64,000 bases of DNA from Solibacteraceae bacterium (GCA_021324015.1 JAJPJX010000063.1:1-64000), one strand, 5' to 3'; counted from the first letter of the stretch, positions 49,700 to 59,082 are shown. A program made the numbers and translations. Notes: a model not told the origin generated them from the sequence alone.

Positions 49700-52600
49700 T
49701 CAGAACCACACACGGAAGCCGAACTCCATGATGCGCGGGTCCAGGGCCGAAACCACCTGTCCGAAGTTGCCCGCGCCCAGCGACGTGGAAACCCCGAGGA
49801 AATTGGTGTGGTTCAGGACGTTGAAGAATCCGGCGCGGAATTCGGTGTTCAGCTTTTCGTTCCACATGGAGGTGCGCTTGGTCAGCGAGAAGTCCCAATC
49901 GACGAGTCCGGGCCCGCGAATGCTGCGCACGCCGGCGTTGCCGTAGAAGCCCGGTTTGGGAGCCGCGAAGGCGGCGGGGTCGAACCAGAGCTGCGGTGTG
50001 TGGGTATTGCCGCCGAACAAGGGCTGGCCGGTGGCGTCCGGGCGGGTCGCCAGGCCGCGGTCCGACGTGGCCAGGCCCGGGGTGAGCGGCAGGCCGCTGT
50101 TGAACAGCATAAGGCCTGAAAGTCCCCAGCCGCCCAGCACCTTTCCCGGCACCGTGTGCTGCCCGCGGAAGAAGGGCAGGTCGTACACGTATCCGATGTT
50201 CAGCATGTGGGTGCGGTCGTAGGCGAACGGGCCGTATTCGGCCTTCAGGTTGTAGAGGTTTTGCGGCGCGCCGCCCATGTCGTTGGCTTGCCCCAGGGAC
50301 CGGCCGTAGGTGTAGGCCACCTGGAAGGAGAGGTTTTGCGAATAGCGGCGCACCAGGCTCACCTGGAGGGAATTGTAGTTGCTGAACCCGTCGGTATAGC
50401 GGCCGGAGATGCCCGCGTAGCCGAGGTAGGGCCGCAGGGCGTTCACCGAGATGCTGTTGGCGTTCAGGCGCGGGTCGAAATCGTAGCCGCCGCCGGGAAT
50501 CACCTGGTTGATGTCGTGCGTCCAGGGCAGGCGCGAGACGCGGTTGCCGGCGTAGAGCGCGCGCAGCACCAGGTTGGAGTTAAGCTGCTGCTCGATGCCG
50601 GCGCTGAAACTCTGCACCCGCGTGGGCACGGAGTCATAGGGCGTGATGGAGAGCGCCGCCGGGCGCAGCGGGTTGGCGCTGCCGCTGGAAGGATCGACCA
50701 GGGAGGTGTTGAACAGATCGGCCCGCTGAACAAACGGGGGATTGGCGAGATGTCCGAAAATCTGGTCCTCCGTGCGGTAGTAGCTGATGCCGTAGCCGCC
50801 GCGGACCGCGGTTTTGCCGGTGCCAAAAACGTCCCAGGCCACGCCCACCCGGGGCTGCCAGAGCTTTTCATCCAGCCGGGAAAAGCCCTCGGTGATGCCC
50901 AGCTCGCGCTCGCCGGCGTAGACCAGGCCGTTGAGCGGGTCGTACTTCGAGGTGGGATTCAGGATACCGGCGGCGGTGATCTGGGGAGCCTTGGCGGGAT
51001 CGAAAAAGCGCGGGTCAAAACCCGTCACCGGCTGCTGGAGACGCCAGGGCGGCTGGTAGGAATAGCGCAGGCCGAGGTTCAGAGTGAGGCGGCGGGAGAC
51101 CTTCCAGTCGTCCTGGAAGTAGGGCTCCACCTGGGGATAGCGCAACTGCCCGCGGCGCATCTTGGAGTCCTGGATGTAGAACTGCGACTGGCCGAGCAGG
51201 AAGTCCGCGATGGGATTGTTGGTGTAGCTTCCGGTGAAGGTGTAGCCGCCCTGAATGGTGGCGAAGGTGTTCTGGCTGGCGGCTACCAGGTTGTAGAACA
51301 GGCCCATGGTCAGGGTGTGGCGGCCGATGGTTTTGCTGAAATCGTCAGTGAAGGTGTAAGCCAGGTTGGGCGCGTCGCGCAGGGTGATGGCCGAGCTGAC
51401 GCCGATGAAGCTCCAGCCGCCGGAAAAGGTCAGGTCGGGGACGTAGTTCACGGTATTCGCGCCGGGGAAGAAATCCCGGATGCTCATGTCCGGCGAGCGC
51501 AGAAACGCGCCCGTGGGCAGACCTTCCACCTGCGTCTGGCTGTAGGAGAACCCGAACGTGTTCACCGCGCTCGGCGATATCACGTTGGTCAACTGGATGT
51601 AGGCGTTTTTGCCGAACGTGTCCAATTCGTCGCCGATGGTGCGGAAGGGCGTACCGCCGAACTGGTTGGCGGGCCGGGTGTTGTAAACGTCCTCCTGGAT
51701 GTAGCGCAACATCACGCGGAACTTGTCGGAGAAATTGTGGTCCAGGCGGACGACTTCCTGTTGCTGCCGGGTCTTGTCGGGCGAGTCGTTCAGGTAGTTG
51801 AGAAAACCTCCTCCGGCTCGGTTGGGTTGGGGCAGCAACTGGCCCATGAGCTTGACGGCGTTAGGCTCGAAGCGGCTGGCGGGAATCTGGTTGTTTGGAA
51901 AGAACGTGTTGCTCAGCGGGTCGAGGATGTTTTTGCCGGTGCGCGCCGCCTCGGCCTGGAAGTCTCCGCCGCGCATGGCGGGGGTGGGCGTGGCGCCCAG
52001 CAGGGTGAGGCCGCGCCGCACGATCCGCCAGTTCTGGCCGAAGAAGAAGAAGGTCTTGTCGCGGTTGCGGTTCAGCTTGCCGGGAATGAACACGGGCCCA
52101 CCGATCTCATAGCCGAAGATGTTCTGCTTGAGGGGGCTCACGGAGGGAGAGAAGAAGTTGCGGGCGTCGAACGCGTCGTTGCGCACGTACTCCTGGGCCT
52201 GGCCGTGGAAAGAAGACTGGCCGGACTTGGTTTCCACCAGCACCTGGGCGCCGCCCGCGTACCCGTAGCGGGCCGAGTAATTGTTGGTCATGATGCGCAC
52301 TTCGCTAAGGGTGTCCATTTCGGGGTTCACCGGCCCGGCGCACTCGCAGCCTGTGTTCATGTTGAAGGAGCCGTCCACCATGTTGACGTTCTTATTGGTG
52401 CCCAGGCCGTTGGAGGAGATCACGAAGCCATTGTTCAGGCCCAGGCCGCTGAGCTCCTTGCCGGCGCTGGTATTGTTCATACCGGGAACGAGCACCATCA
52501 TGGACTGGAAGTTGCGCCCGTTGACCTCGATGCGCTCCAGTTGGGAGGTCTCGATGGTGCCGCTGACGTCGCCGGTGGCGGTATTGACCTGGGCGCCGGC

Positions 52601-52975
52601 GGCCACCACATCCACGGACTGCTCGACGGCGCCGATCTCGAGAGTGAGGTTGTGGTTGATGCGCGCGCCCGGATCCAGCTTCAGCCCCGAGACGGTGAGG
52701 GTCTTGAAACCGGATTGCGAAGCCTTGAGGTTGTAGGTGCCGGCTGGCAGGCTGGCGGCCTCATAGACGCCGTCGGTGTTGGTGACCAGCGTGGCAGAGC
52801 GCCCGGTCTCGCGGTTGGTGACCACCACCTGGGCCTGCGGGATGACGCTGCCGCTGGGATCGGTGACGACGCCGGTGATGCTGCCGGTGGAAGTCTGGCT
52901 GAGCCCGACGGCAGCGGCGCAGGCGGCGCCCAGCACACAGGCGCGCCACCACGCACAGAAAGATCCTGTACGCAT
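49700..52975 (-). CDS. Oar-like TonB-dependent outer-membrane receptor, copy 2
   Basis: 1091 residues with signal peptide (VLGAACAAAVGLSQT region). It has a carboxypeptidase-regulatory-like domain (TGSITGVVTDPSGSVIPQAQ, VYEAASLPAGTYNLKASQSG), a plug with NGRNFQSMMVLVPGMNNTSA and SEVRIMTNNYSARYGYAGGA, then a large barrel ending in a terminal strand FGFRVWF. The architecture matches copy 1 at 37.9-41.3 kb, but the sequences are diverged. RBS AGGAGG precedes the start at 52975. The divergent promoter region has overlapping -35 boxes and an inverted repeat (53023-53037). Confidence 0.92.
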   Translation of the reverse strand: MRTGSFCAWWRACVLGAACAAAVGLSQTSTGSITGVVTDPSGSVIPQAQVVVTNRETGRSATLVTNTDGVYEAASLPAGTYNLKASQSGFKTLTVSGLKLDPGARINHNLTLEIGAVEQSVDVVAAGAQVNTATGDVSGTIETSQLERIEVNGRNFQSMMVLVPGMNNTSAGKELSGLGLNNGFVISSNGLGTNKNVNMVDGSFNMNTGCECAGPVNPEMDTLSEVRIMTNNYSARYGYAGGAQVLVETKSGQSSFHGQAQEYVRNDAFDARNFFSPSVSPLKQNIFGYEIGGPVFIPGKLNRNRDKTFFFFGQNWRIVRRGLTLLGATPTPAMRGGDFQAEAARTGKNILDPLSNTFFPNNQIPASRFEPNAVKLMGQLLPQPNRAGGGFLNYLNDSPDKTRQQQEVVRLDHNFSDKFRVMLRYIQEDVYNTRPANQFGGTPFRTIGDELDTFGKNAYIQLTNVISPSAVNTFGFSYSQTQVEGLPTGAFLRSPDMSIRDFFPGANTVNYVPDLTFSGGWSFIGVSSAITLRDAPNLAYTFTDDFSKTIGRHTLTMGLFYNLVAASQNTFATIQGGYTFTGSYTNNPIADFLLGQSQFYIQDSKMRRGQLRYPQVEPYFQDDWKVSRRLTLNLGLRYSYQPPWRLQQPVTGFDPRFFDPAKAPQITAAGILNPTSKYDPLNGLVYAGERELGITEGFSRLDEKLWQPRVGVAWDVFGTGKTAVRGGYGISYYRTEDQIFGHLANPPFVQRADLFNTSLVDPSSGSANPLRPAALSITPYDSVPTRVQSFSAGIEQQLNSNLVLRALYAGNRVSRLPWTHDINQVIPGGGYDFDPRLNANSISVNALRPYLGYAGISGRYTDGFSNYNSLQVSLVRRYSQNLSFQVAYTYGRSLGQANDMGGAPQNLYNLKAEYGPFAYDRTHMLNIGYVYDLPFFRGQHTVPGKVLGGWGLSGLMLFNSGLPLTPGLATSDRGLATRPDATGQPLFGGNTHTPQLWFDPAAFAAPKPGFYGNAGVRSIRGPGLVDWDFSLTKRTSMWNEKLNTEFRAGFFNVLNHTNFLGVSTSLGAGNFGQVVSALDPRIMEFGFRVWF

Positions 52976-53022
52976 GGGTGAAGTTCCTCCTCTGGCGCGC
53001 TTCCCCTCCGGAAGCGCGATTT

Positions 53023-53066
53023 GTAAGCTGGTCTTACCTCATAACATAAAAAATCTTGACCGTCAA
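53023..53066. promoter_or_regulatory. Divergent receptor/TPR promoter region with inverted repeats
   Basis: TTGACCGTCAA (53056-53066) contains back-to-back -35 boxes, one for each strand. For the minus strand, TTGACG is followed after 17 bases by TATGAG. Next to it, GTAAG-N5-CTTAC (53023-53037) overlaps GGTCTTACC, which matches the GGTNNNACC core of FadR/PdhR-type GntR operators. Confidence 0.45.
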
Positions 53067-53100
53067 TAAAAAAATCGGTAAGGTAGATGAGGTCGCCCGC

Positions 53101-54120
53101 ATGTTGCCCGACTCGATCCGCCGCCTGTGCCTCGCCCTGCTGCTGTGTGCGGCGGCGGGCGCGGCGGCGCAGGCGGGCGCGGAGGCGGCGCGCCGGGGAG
53201 ATCTGGACCGCACCGCGGAACAGTTGCGCGCGCGCCTCCGCCGCGAGCCTGGCTCGCCCGAGGCCAACCTGGCGCTGGCGGCCGTGTATCTGAAAATGGG
53301 CCGGGCCAGCCTGGCGCTCGAACCGGCGCGGCGCGCCCTGGCCGCCGCGCCGGACAACTTTCTGGCCCGCCTGACGCTGGCCGACGCGCTGCTCGAGTCG
53401 CGCCACGGGGCCGAGGCGCAGGCGCAGTTTGCGGAGCTGGCCCGCAGCCAACCGGACCGCCCGGAGGTGTGGTTCGGCCTGGCGCGCGCCAGCCTGCGGC
53501 GCGCCAAGGAGGCTCCGGAACGGGCGGAGGCCGGCCGCCAGACGGCCCAGACCGCGCTCGAACGGCTGCTGGAGTGCCCGGCCCCGCCGGCCCTCCGGCT
53601 GCAGCTCGCCGCCGACGTGCTCTCCGATGCCGGGCAGTATCCCAAGGCGGCGGAACTGCTGGAGCAGGCCGCCGCGCTCGAACCGGCGAACGGCGCGGTG
53701 TGGCTGGCGTTGGGAAAGGCGCGCTGGCACAACGTGGAGTTCGAACGCGCCCAGAGCGCCCTGGAGAAGGCGCTCCAGCTCCAGGCCGGGGATGCGGAAG
53801 CGTGCTTCCTGTTGGGCGACCTCTACGCCCGTAAGGACCGGCCGCGCGAGGCGCTGCCGCTGCTCGAACGTTCCCTGGCGCTGGATCCGGGGGCGGAGGC
53901 GGCGCACGCCACGCTGGCCAAAGTCTACGGCCAGCTCGGCCAGCCCGGGCGGCAGATTGCGCAGCTTGAAAGCATCGCGCCGGCGCGGCGCACGGCCGCG
54001 GTATGGTATCAGCTATATCGCGCCTGCCAGCGCGCCGGCCGGGCGGCGGACGCGCAACAGGCGCTGGCGCAGTACAAACAGAAGCAGAAAGGAAACGACA
54101 CGCATGCGGATGAGCCGTAA
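53101..54120 (+). CDS. Secreted TPR-repeat protein, divergent from receptor 2
   Basis: 339 residues from the ATG at 53101, which begins a signal peptide (IRRLCLALLLCAAAGAAAQAG). The rest is about eight tetratricopeptide repeats (ALEPARRALAAAPDNFLARL, AAELLEQAAALEPANGAVWL, AQSALEKALQLQAGDAEACF, ALPLLERSLALDPGAEAAHA). The C-terminus is charged (QYKQKQKGNDTHADEP). The next gene starts within its last 17 bases. It and the TPR protein at 48898 flank receptor 2, suggesting a shared periplasmic complex. Confidence 0.8.
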   Translation: MLPDSIRRLCLALLLCAAAGAAAQAGAEAARRGDLDRTAEQLRARLRREPGSPEANLALAAVYLKMGRASLALEPARRALAAAPDNFLARLTLADALLESRHGAEAQAQFAELARSQPDRPEVWFGLARASLRRAKEAPERAEAGRQTAQTALERLLECPAPPALRLQLAADVLSDAGQYPKAAELLEQAAALEPANGAVWLALGKARWHNVEFERAQSALEKALQLQAGDAEACFLLGDLYARKDRPREALPLLERSLALDPGAEAAHATLAKVYGQLGQPGRQIAQLESIAPARRTAAVWYQLYRACQRAGRAADAQQALAQYKQKQKGNDTHADEP

Positions 54121-55018
54121 CGGAGGAGGGTTGACCAGGCGCGACCTGTTCGTCGCGGGGGCGCTGGCGGGCGCGGGGGGAATGGCCGCGCCGGGGGCTG
54201 CGGCGGCGGTGCGGCCTGCGGCCAACTTGCGGGACCGCTTCTGGCTGTGGGGTCATGCGGCCGGCAGCCACAACGGAGAGTACGGCCTGCCGGCCGATTC
54301 ACGCATCACGCCGGTCGAGGCGGCCTACTACATGTCCATCCCCAACATCATCCTGGTGCGTTACAAGGGCAAGCCGGAGCCGCCCTTCGATCAGTACGCG
54401 CTGCCGTTCGCTTCGCTGCGGGAGGTGGTCTGGTCCGTGGTGGGCGCCGGCGGAGCCACGGAAACCGCCGAGCGGGAGATGGTGCTGCGCATGGCTGAGC
54501 AGAAGCCCAATTTCACCGGCGTGGACATGGACGATTTCTTCCGGGACAAAAGCAAAGACGGCCGGATCGCCGCCCTGACGGTGGCCGATCTGGAGCAATT
54601 GCAGAAGCGTCTCAAGGGCGGCCGCAAGAAGCTCGATCTGTGGGTGACGCTCTACACCCATCAGCTCGACGATCCCATTCAGGAGCATCTCAAGTACTGT
54701 GACGTGGTCACGCTGTGGACCTGGAAAGCCGCGGACCTGGCGCAGTTGGAGGCCAACTTCGAGAAGGCCGTGAAACTCACTCCCAACTCCCGCAAGGTGC
54801 TGGGCTGCTATATGTGGGATTACGGCACGCATCAGCCGATCCCCGTGGCGGCCATGGAGCAGCAGTGCGAACAGGGCCTGAAGTGGCTGGAGGCGGGCCG
54901 CATCGACGGCATGATCTTCCTGGCGAGCTGCATCTGCGACCTGGGCCTGGAGGCCGTAGAATGGAGCCGCCGCTGGATTCGCAAAACCGGCGGGAGGAAA
55001 CTCGGAAAGCAGTCTTGA
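54104..55018 (+). CDS. Tat-exported protein of unknown function
   Basis: 304 residues from the ATG at 54104 (AAAGGAAA lies upstream). Twin-arginine signal (TRRDLFVAGALAGAGGMAAP). The mature part looks like an alpha/beta barrel, with GVDMDDFFRDKSKDGR, KLDLWVTLYTHQLDD, CDVVTLWTWKAADL and VLGCYMWDYGTHQPIP, aromatic and acidic patterns seen in glycosidase-like barrels. I do not recognise a named family. It overlaps the TPR gene and precedes the MBL-fold gene by 36 bases on the same strand, so it belongs to the catabolic operon. Confidence 0.6.
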   Translation: MRMSRNGGGLTRRDLFVAGALAGAGGMAAPGAAAAVRPAANLRDRFWLWGHAAGSHNGEYGLPADSRITPVEAAYYMSIPNIILVRYKGKPEPPFDQYALPFASLREVVWSVVGAGGATETAEREMVLRMAEQKPNFTGVDMDDFFRDKSKDGRIAALTVADLEQLQKRLKGGRKKLDLWVTLYTHQLDDPIQEHLKYCDVVTLWTWKAADLAQLEANFEKAVKLTPNSRKVLGCYMWDYGTHQPIPVAAMEQQCEQGLKWLEAGRIDGMIFLASCICDLGLEAVEWSRRWIRKTGGRKLGKQS

Positions 55019-55054
55019 TCGGCGGCTGCCGGCGGAGGAGGGAGAGCGGAAGGG

Positions 55055-55834
55055 ATGGCTGTGTATCGAGTGCGCGCGTTCCAGGTGGCCGAACTGCCGG
55101 TGCCCGGCTGGGAGTGTTTCTTCGGGCGAAACGACACCGCGTTCCACACCCTGGCGTTCCACGTGTGGGTCATCGAGGGCAACGGCCGGACCATCGTCGT
55201 GGACGCCGGTCCGCCGCCGGACGAGGCGGATTTCGAATACCTGGTGAAGGCCTGCCAGAGCATCGATCCGCGTTCCACCATGCGGCGTCTCGCGCCGCTG
55301 GACGCGGTGTTCGCGCAGGCCGGGGTCCGCGCGGAATCCATCGACGCGCTGCTTCTCACGCAGACGATCACCTATCACACAGGGGGCCTGGTGGCGGAAC
55401 TCTTTCCGCGTGCCCGGGTGTACCTGGCCAGGGCCGGGATGCTGGAATTCCTGCTGGATAACCCGGGGCATCCGCCGCGCGAAGCGTATTTCACGGAAGA
55501 AACCTGGCGTTACCTGCGGAGGCTGGCGGTCGAAGACCGGCTGGTGCTGGCTGGCGGGCCGGCGGAAGTCGCGGAGGGAGTCTGGTTCGAGACCACCGGC
55601 GGGCACCATCCGGGCTCGGCGGCGGTGAAGGTTGCGACCGCGGCCGGAAGGCTGGGCATACTGGAGACGGCGTTTCTGCGGGAGAACGTGGAACAGGAAC
55701 TTCCCATCGGGGTGGCGGAGGATGCGGCCCTGTGCCGCCAGGTGATCCGGCGCTACCGGCGGGAGTGCGACCTGGTGCTGGCCTGTCACGACCCCACCAT
55801 CCGGGAGCGCTTCGCGGGAGGAGTGGTGGCATGA
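55055..55834 (+). CDS. MBL-fold protein with degenerate metal site
   Basis: 259 residues of the lactonase-like metallo-beta-lactamase type (TIVVDAGPPPDEADF near residue 47, TGGHHPGS near 181, ACHDP near 243). The diagnostic HxHxDH motif is replaced by Q103-T-I105-T-Y107-H108 (LLLTQTITYHTGG), and the bridging Asp site reads ILETAF. Only H108, H184 and H245 of the usual ligands remain. Either it uses a single metal or it is a non-catalytic homologue. It lies between the Tat-exported protein and the oxidoreductase; its stop overlaps the oxidoreductase ATG. Confidence 0.75.
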   Translation: MAVYRVRAFQVAELPVPGWECFFGRNDTAFHTLAFHVWVIEGNGRTIVVDAGPPPDEADFEYLVKACQSIDPRSTMRRLAPLDAVFAQAGVRAESIDALLLTQTITYHTGGLVAELFPRARVYLARAGMLEFLLDNPGHPPREAYFTEETWRYLRRLAVEDRLVLAGGPAEVAEGVWFETTGGHHPGSAAVKVATAAGRLGILETAFLRENVEQELPIGVAEDAALCRQVIRRYRRECDLVLACHDPTIRERFAGGVVA

Positions 55835-56856
55835 AGCATCGCATCGGGATCATTGGCTGCGGGTGGGTGGCGCCGTTTCACGTGAACGCGCTCGCCAACC
55901 TGCGCGGGCGCGTGGAAGTAACCTGGGTGGCCGACCCGGCGGCGGAGCGGACGGAGACCGTGGCCCGGCAGATCGCGCAGGAGGGGCTGGGAGACCCGCG
56001 GCGGCTAAGGGACTACCGGGAAGGCCTGGGGGAGGCGGCCAGCGTGTTCATCCTGCTGCCGCATCATCTGCACCACCGCGCGACCCTCGAAGCTCTGGCC
56101 GCGGGCTGCCACGTGCTGCTGGAAAAGCCGCTGGCCGTCTCGCTGGCGGAGGCCGACGAGATGATCCGCGCCGCGGAGAGCGCCGGGCGGCTGCTGATGG
56201 TCGCCTACCCGCACCGCTACCGGACCACCACCAGGGCCTTCAAGCAATACGTCGAATCCGGCGCATACGGCCGGCTGATTCTGCTGGACGCCATGATGGA
56301 CGAGAATCTGCGCGGCTACGCCGACCTGGGGTGGATCCGGGAGAAGCGCACGCTGGGCGGCGGCGTGTTTTTCTCGGCCTCGCCGCACATGCTGGACGTG
56401 ATGTTCTGGATCGGCGGCGAGGTGGCCACCCTCTCGATGGTGGGCAACCACGGGGGAGTGCCCATGGAGGGCGAGACCACGGCGGTCTCCATTATGAAGT
56501 TCCGCAGCGGCGCCATCGGCACAACGCGGCACACCTGGGTGTCTCCCGCCCCGCAGGTCTGGTACACCATGCGGGCGGTGTGCGAGAACGGCATCCTCAC
56601 GCTGACCGCGAATCCCGAAGGCGATTTGGTAAAGGAGGGGCACCTCTGCCGGTGGCGCTCCGTGATTCGCGCGACGCCTCCGGACCGGGTGCTGCTCGAA
56701 AGCGGCGAAGGCCTGGACTTCACCGGCGAAATCACGCACTTTTTCGACTGCCTGGAGACGGGCCAGCCCTGCCAGACGGACGCGCGGTCCGCGCGGAAGC
56801 TCATGGAGCTGGTGTTTCAGGCCTACGACAAGGCGGAGCGGGAGGGCGGAAATTGA
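55831..56856 (+). CDS. Gfo/Idh/MocA-family NAD(P)-dependent oxidoreductase
   Basis: 341 residues from the ATG at 55831, which overlaps the preceding stop (ATGA). The N-terminal Rossmann domain starts KHRIGIIGCGWVAPFHVNAL; the GHVLLEKPLAV-type signature reads CHVLLEKPLAVSLAEADEMI, carrying the catalytic-region lysine. The C-terminal domain includes LGGGVFFSASPHMLDVMFWI, with the histidine often used in catalysis. These enzymes oxidise sugars, inositols or related hydroxy compounds. It is coupled to the amidohydrolase gene downstream. Confidence 0.9.
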   Translation: MKHRIGIIGCGWVAPFHVNALANLRGRVEVTWVADPAAERTETVARQIAQEGLGDPRRLRDYREGLGEAASVFILLPHHLHHRATLEALAAGCHVLLEKPLAVSLAEADEMIRAAESAGRLLMVAYPHRYRTTTRAFKQYVESGAYGRLILLDAMMDENLRGYADLGWIREKRTLGGGVFFSASPHMLDVMFWIGGEVATLSMVGNHGGVPMEGETTAVSIMKFRSGAIGTTRHTWVSPAPQVWYTMRAVCENGILTLTANPEGDLVKEGHLCRWRSVIRATPPDRVLLESGEGLDFTGEITHFFDCLETGQPCQTDARSARKLMELVFQAYDKAEREGGN

Positions 56857-58055
56857 GCGCCGCCGTGCTGCTGCGGGGCGGGCGCGTGATCGATCCCTCG
56901 CAGGGCATCGACCGCGTGATGGACGTGGCTGTGCGCGGCGGCAGGATCGCGGCGCTGGGAGAGCACCTGGCGGCGGAACCCGGCGCGGAGGTGTGGGACC
57001 TGGCGGGGAAATATGTGTGCCCCGGCCTGATCGACCTGCACGGGCATTGGTACGAAGGCAGCGCCTTCGGCATCGATCCGCTCCTGTGCCTGAATCACGG
57101 CGTGACCACGGCGGTGGACGCGGGCACCGCGGGGTTCGTCAATTTCGCGGAGTTCCGGCGGAGCCGCATCGAGACCTCTCCGGTGCGGGTGCTCGCCTTT
57201 GTCAACATCGCCGCGCTGGGCATTCCTTCGAACCTGACGGGCGAGCTGGAGGACCTGCGGCACGCCAGGCCGGCGGAGACGGCGGCGGTGATCCAGGCGA
57301 ATTTGGACGTGGTCCTGGGGGTGAAGGTGCGGCAAGGGACCATGGTGGCGGGCCACGGGCGGGAGGTCATGCAGAGGACGCTGGCGGCCGCGCGGGAATG
57401 CCGGGTGCCGGTGATGGTGCACATCAGCCGGGGCGCGGAAACGACCCACATCCTGCGCCAACTGCGTCCCGGCGACATCGTGACGCACTGCTATCAGGGA
57501 CGCGGCGATGGCTTGCTCGAAGGCGGCGCCTTGCTGCCCGAGGCGCTGGCGGCGCGCCACGAGGGTGTGCTGTTCGACGTAGGGCACGGCTGCGGGAGTT
57601 TCCGCTGGGAGACGGCCCGCAAGGCCTTCGAACATTTCTTTCTTCCGGACACCATTAGCACGGACCTGCACCGCTACTCGGTGGAGCGCTGGGCCATCGA
57701 CCTGCCCACCACCATGACCAAGTTCCTGCACCTCGGCATGCCGCTCTCCGACGTGATCCGGAAAACCACCCTGGAGCCGGCCAGGGCCATGCGGCGGGAT
57801 CACGGGCTGGGCACCCTGCGGCCCGGCGCGCCCGCGGATGTGTGCGTCTTTGACCTGGAAGAGGGCGAGTTTCCGCTGGAAGACACGCACATGAAGACCG
57901 AGACGGCGCGGCGCCGCATCCGGCCGTTCCGCGTGCTGCGGGCCGGCGAGGTCATCCGCCCGGGCAGCCTCTCCGCGCCACTGCGTCCGCTCAATGGGGC
58001 GGATCGTGAGGTGCTGGAGTTTGTGGAGCGGAGCGCCAAGGAGGCGGATGGATAA
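56853..58055 (+). CDS. Amidohydrolase (dihydroorotase/deacetylase-like)
   Basis: 400 residues. The TTG at 56853 overlaps the previous stop (TTGA) and has a GGGAGGG site upstream; a GTG at 56865 is the alternative. Amidohydrolase TIM barrel with composite side domain. Metal ligands are visible: HxH in CPGLIDLHGHWYEGS, a probable carboxylated lysine in VVLGVKVRQG, His in VPVMVHISRGAE and VTHCYQGRGDG, and the Asp in TISTDLHRYSVE. Relatives deacylate N-acyl amino acids or hydrolyse cyclic amides. Its stop overlaps the transporter start (ATGGATAA). Confidence 0.88.
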   Translation: MSAAVLLRGGRVIDPSQGIDRVMDVAVRGGRIAALGEHLAAEPGAEVWDLAGKYVCPGLIDLHGHWYEGSAFGIDPLLCLNHGVTTAVDAGTAGFVNFAEFRRSRIETSPVRVLAFVNIAALGIPSNLTGELEDLRHARPAETAAVIQANLDVVLGVKVRQGTMVAGHGREVMQRTLAAARECRVPVMVHISRGAETTHILRQLRPGDIVTHCYQGRGDGLLEGGALLPEALAARHEGVLFDVGHGCGSFRWETARKAFEHFFLPDTISTDLHRYSVERWAIDLPTTMTKFLHLGMPLSDVIRKTTLEPARAMRRDHGLGTLRPGAPADVCVFDLEEGEFPLEDTHMKTETARRRIRPFRVLRAGEVIRPGSLSAPLRPLNGADREVLEFVERSAKEADG

Positions 58056-59064
58056 CCTGGGCCTGGGGATTGCGCTGGTCGCGCTGAGCGGCGTGCTGAA
58101 CGGCTCCTTCACCTACCCCATGAAGCTGGTCCGGAAGTGGCGCTGGGAGAATATCTGGCTCTTGTTCGCCTTTCTGGGGCTTCTGCTTCTGCCGGTGGCC
58201 GTGGCTTTGGCGGTGGTGCCCGACCTGGCCGGGGTTTACCGTTCCGCGCCGGCGGGCGCAGTGCGCGCGGCGCTGGGGCTGGGGCTGGCATGGGGCACAG
58301 GCTCGCTGCTGTTCGGGCTGGCGATTCCGGCGCTGGGGATGTCATTGGGGTATGCCATCGTGATGGGGGCCACGGCGGTGTTCGGCACGCTGGTGCCGGC
58401 GGTGGCTCTGGAACCCGGCATCCTGGCGACGCGGCGGGGCCTGGAACTGGTTGCCAGCCTGGCCCTGATTACCACGGGGCTGGTGCTGTGCGCCATTGCC
58501 GGGAAGCAGAGGGAGCGGCAGGGCGAGACGAGCTACCAGACGCTCACCCAGACGGCCTTCGGCCGGGGGCTGGCCATCGCGCTGCTGAGCGGCGTGTTTT
58601 CGGCCTGCTTCAACATCGGCTTCGCGCTCACGGCCGGAATCGCGGCGGCGGCGCGGCGCATGGGGGCCTCCGAAGCCAACTCCACCTTCGCCATCTGGTG
58701 CCTGATCATGCCGGCGGGTTTCGTGCCCACCCTGGCGTATTGCGCGCACCTGCTGCGCCGGAACCGCTCGTTCGGGCTGTTTCGCGCCGGCGGCCGGAAC
58801 TGGACGTATGCCCTGCTGATGGGGGGCATGTGGATGCTCAGCGTGGGGCTCTACGGCGCGGGAGCGAACCGCATCGGGAACGGCGGGGCGGCCATCGGCT
58901 GGCCCATCCTCATGTCGGTGACGGTGATCGCCTCCACGGCCCTGGGGTTCGCGTCCGGCGAGTGGCGCGGGGTTCGCGGCGGAACGCGCCGCTATCTCTC
59001 GGCGGGGCTGGCGGCGCTGGTGGGAGCGGTGTGCCTGGCCAGCTCGGCGGGCCTGGGGAACTGA
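58048..59064 (+). CDS. RhaT-type (L-rhamnose/H+ symporter family) membrane transporter
   Basis: 338 residues from the ATG at 58048, the usual RhaT length, with ten predicted membrane helices. Family marks: LVALSGVLNGSFTYPMKLVR, WENIWLLFAFLGLLLLPVAV, GLAWGTGSLLFGLAIPALG, LLSGVFSACFNIGFALTAG and a final GLAALVGAVCLASSAG. Known members import rhamnose with protons, but here the neighbours (amidohydrolase, D-threonine-aldolase-like enzyme) suggest a different small organic substrate. It overlaps the preceding gene by eight bases. Confidence 0.88.
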   Translation: MDNLGLGIALVALSGVLNGSFTYPMKLVRKWRWENIWLLFAFLGLLLLPVAVALAVVPDLAGVYRSAPAGAVRAALGLGLAWGTGSLLFGLAIPALGMSLGYAIVMGATAVFGTLVPAVALEPGILATRRGLELVASLALITTGLVLCAIAGKQRERQGETSYQTLTQTAFGRGLAIALLSGVFSACFNIGFALTAGIAAAARRMGASEANSTFAIWCLIMPAGFVPTLAYCAHLLRRNRSFGLFRAGGRNWTYALLMGGMWMLSVGLYGAGANRIGNGGAAIGWPILMSVTVIASTALGFASGEWRGVRGGTRRYLSAGLAALVGAVCLASSAGLGN

Positions 59065-59082
59065 GGGACGCTAAACAATTTC

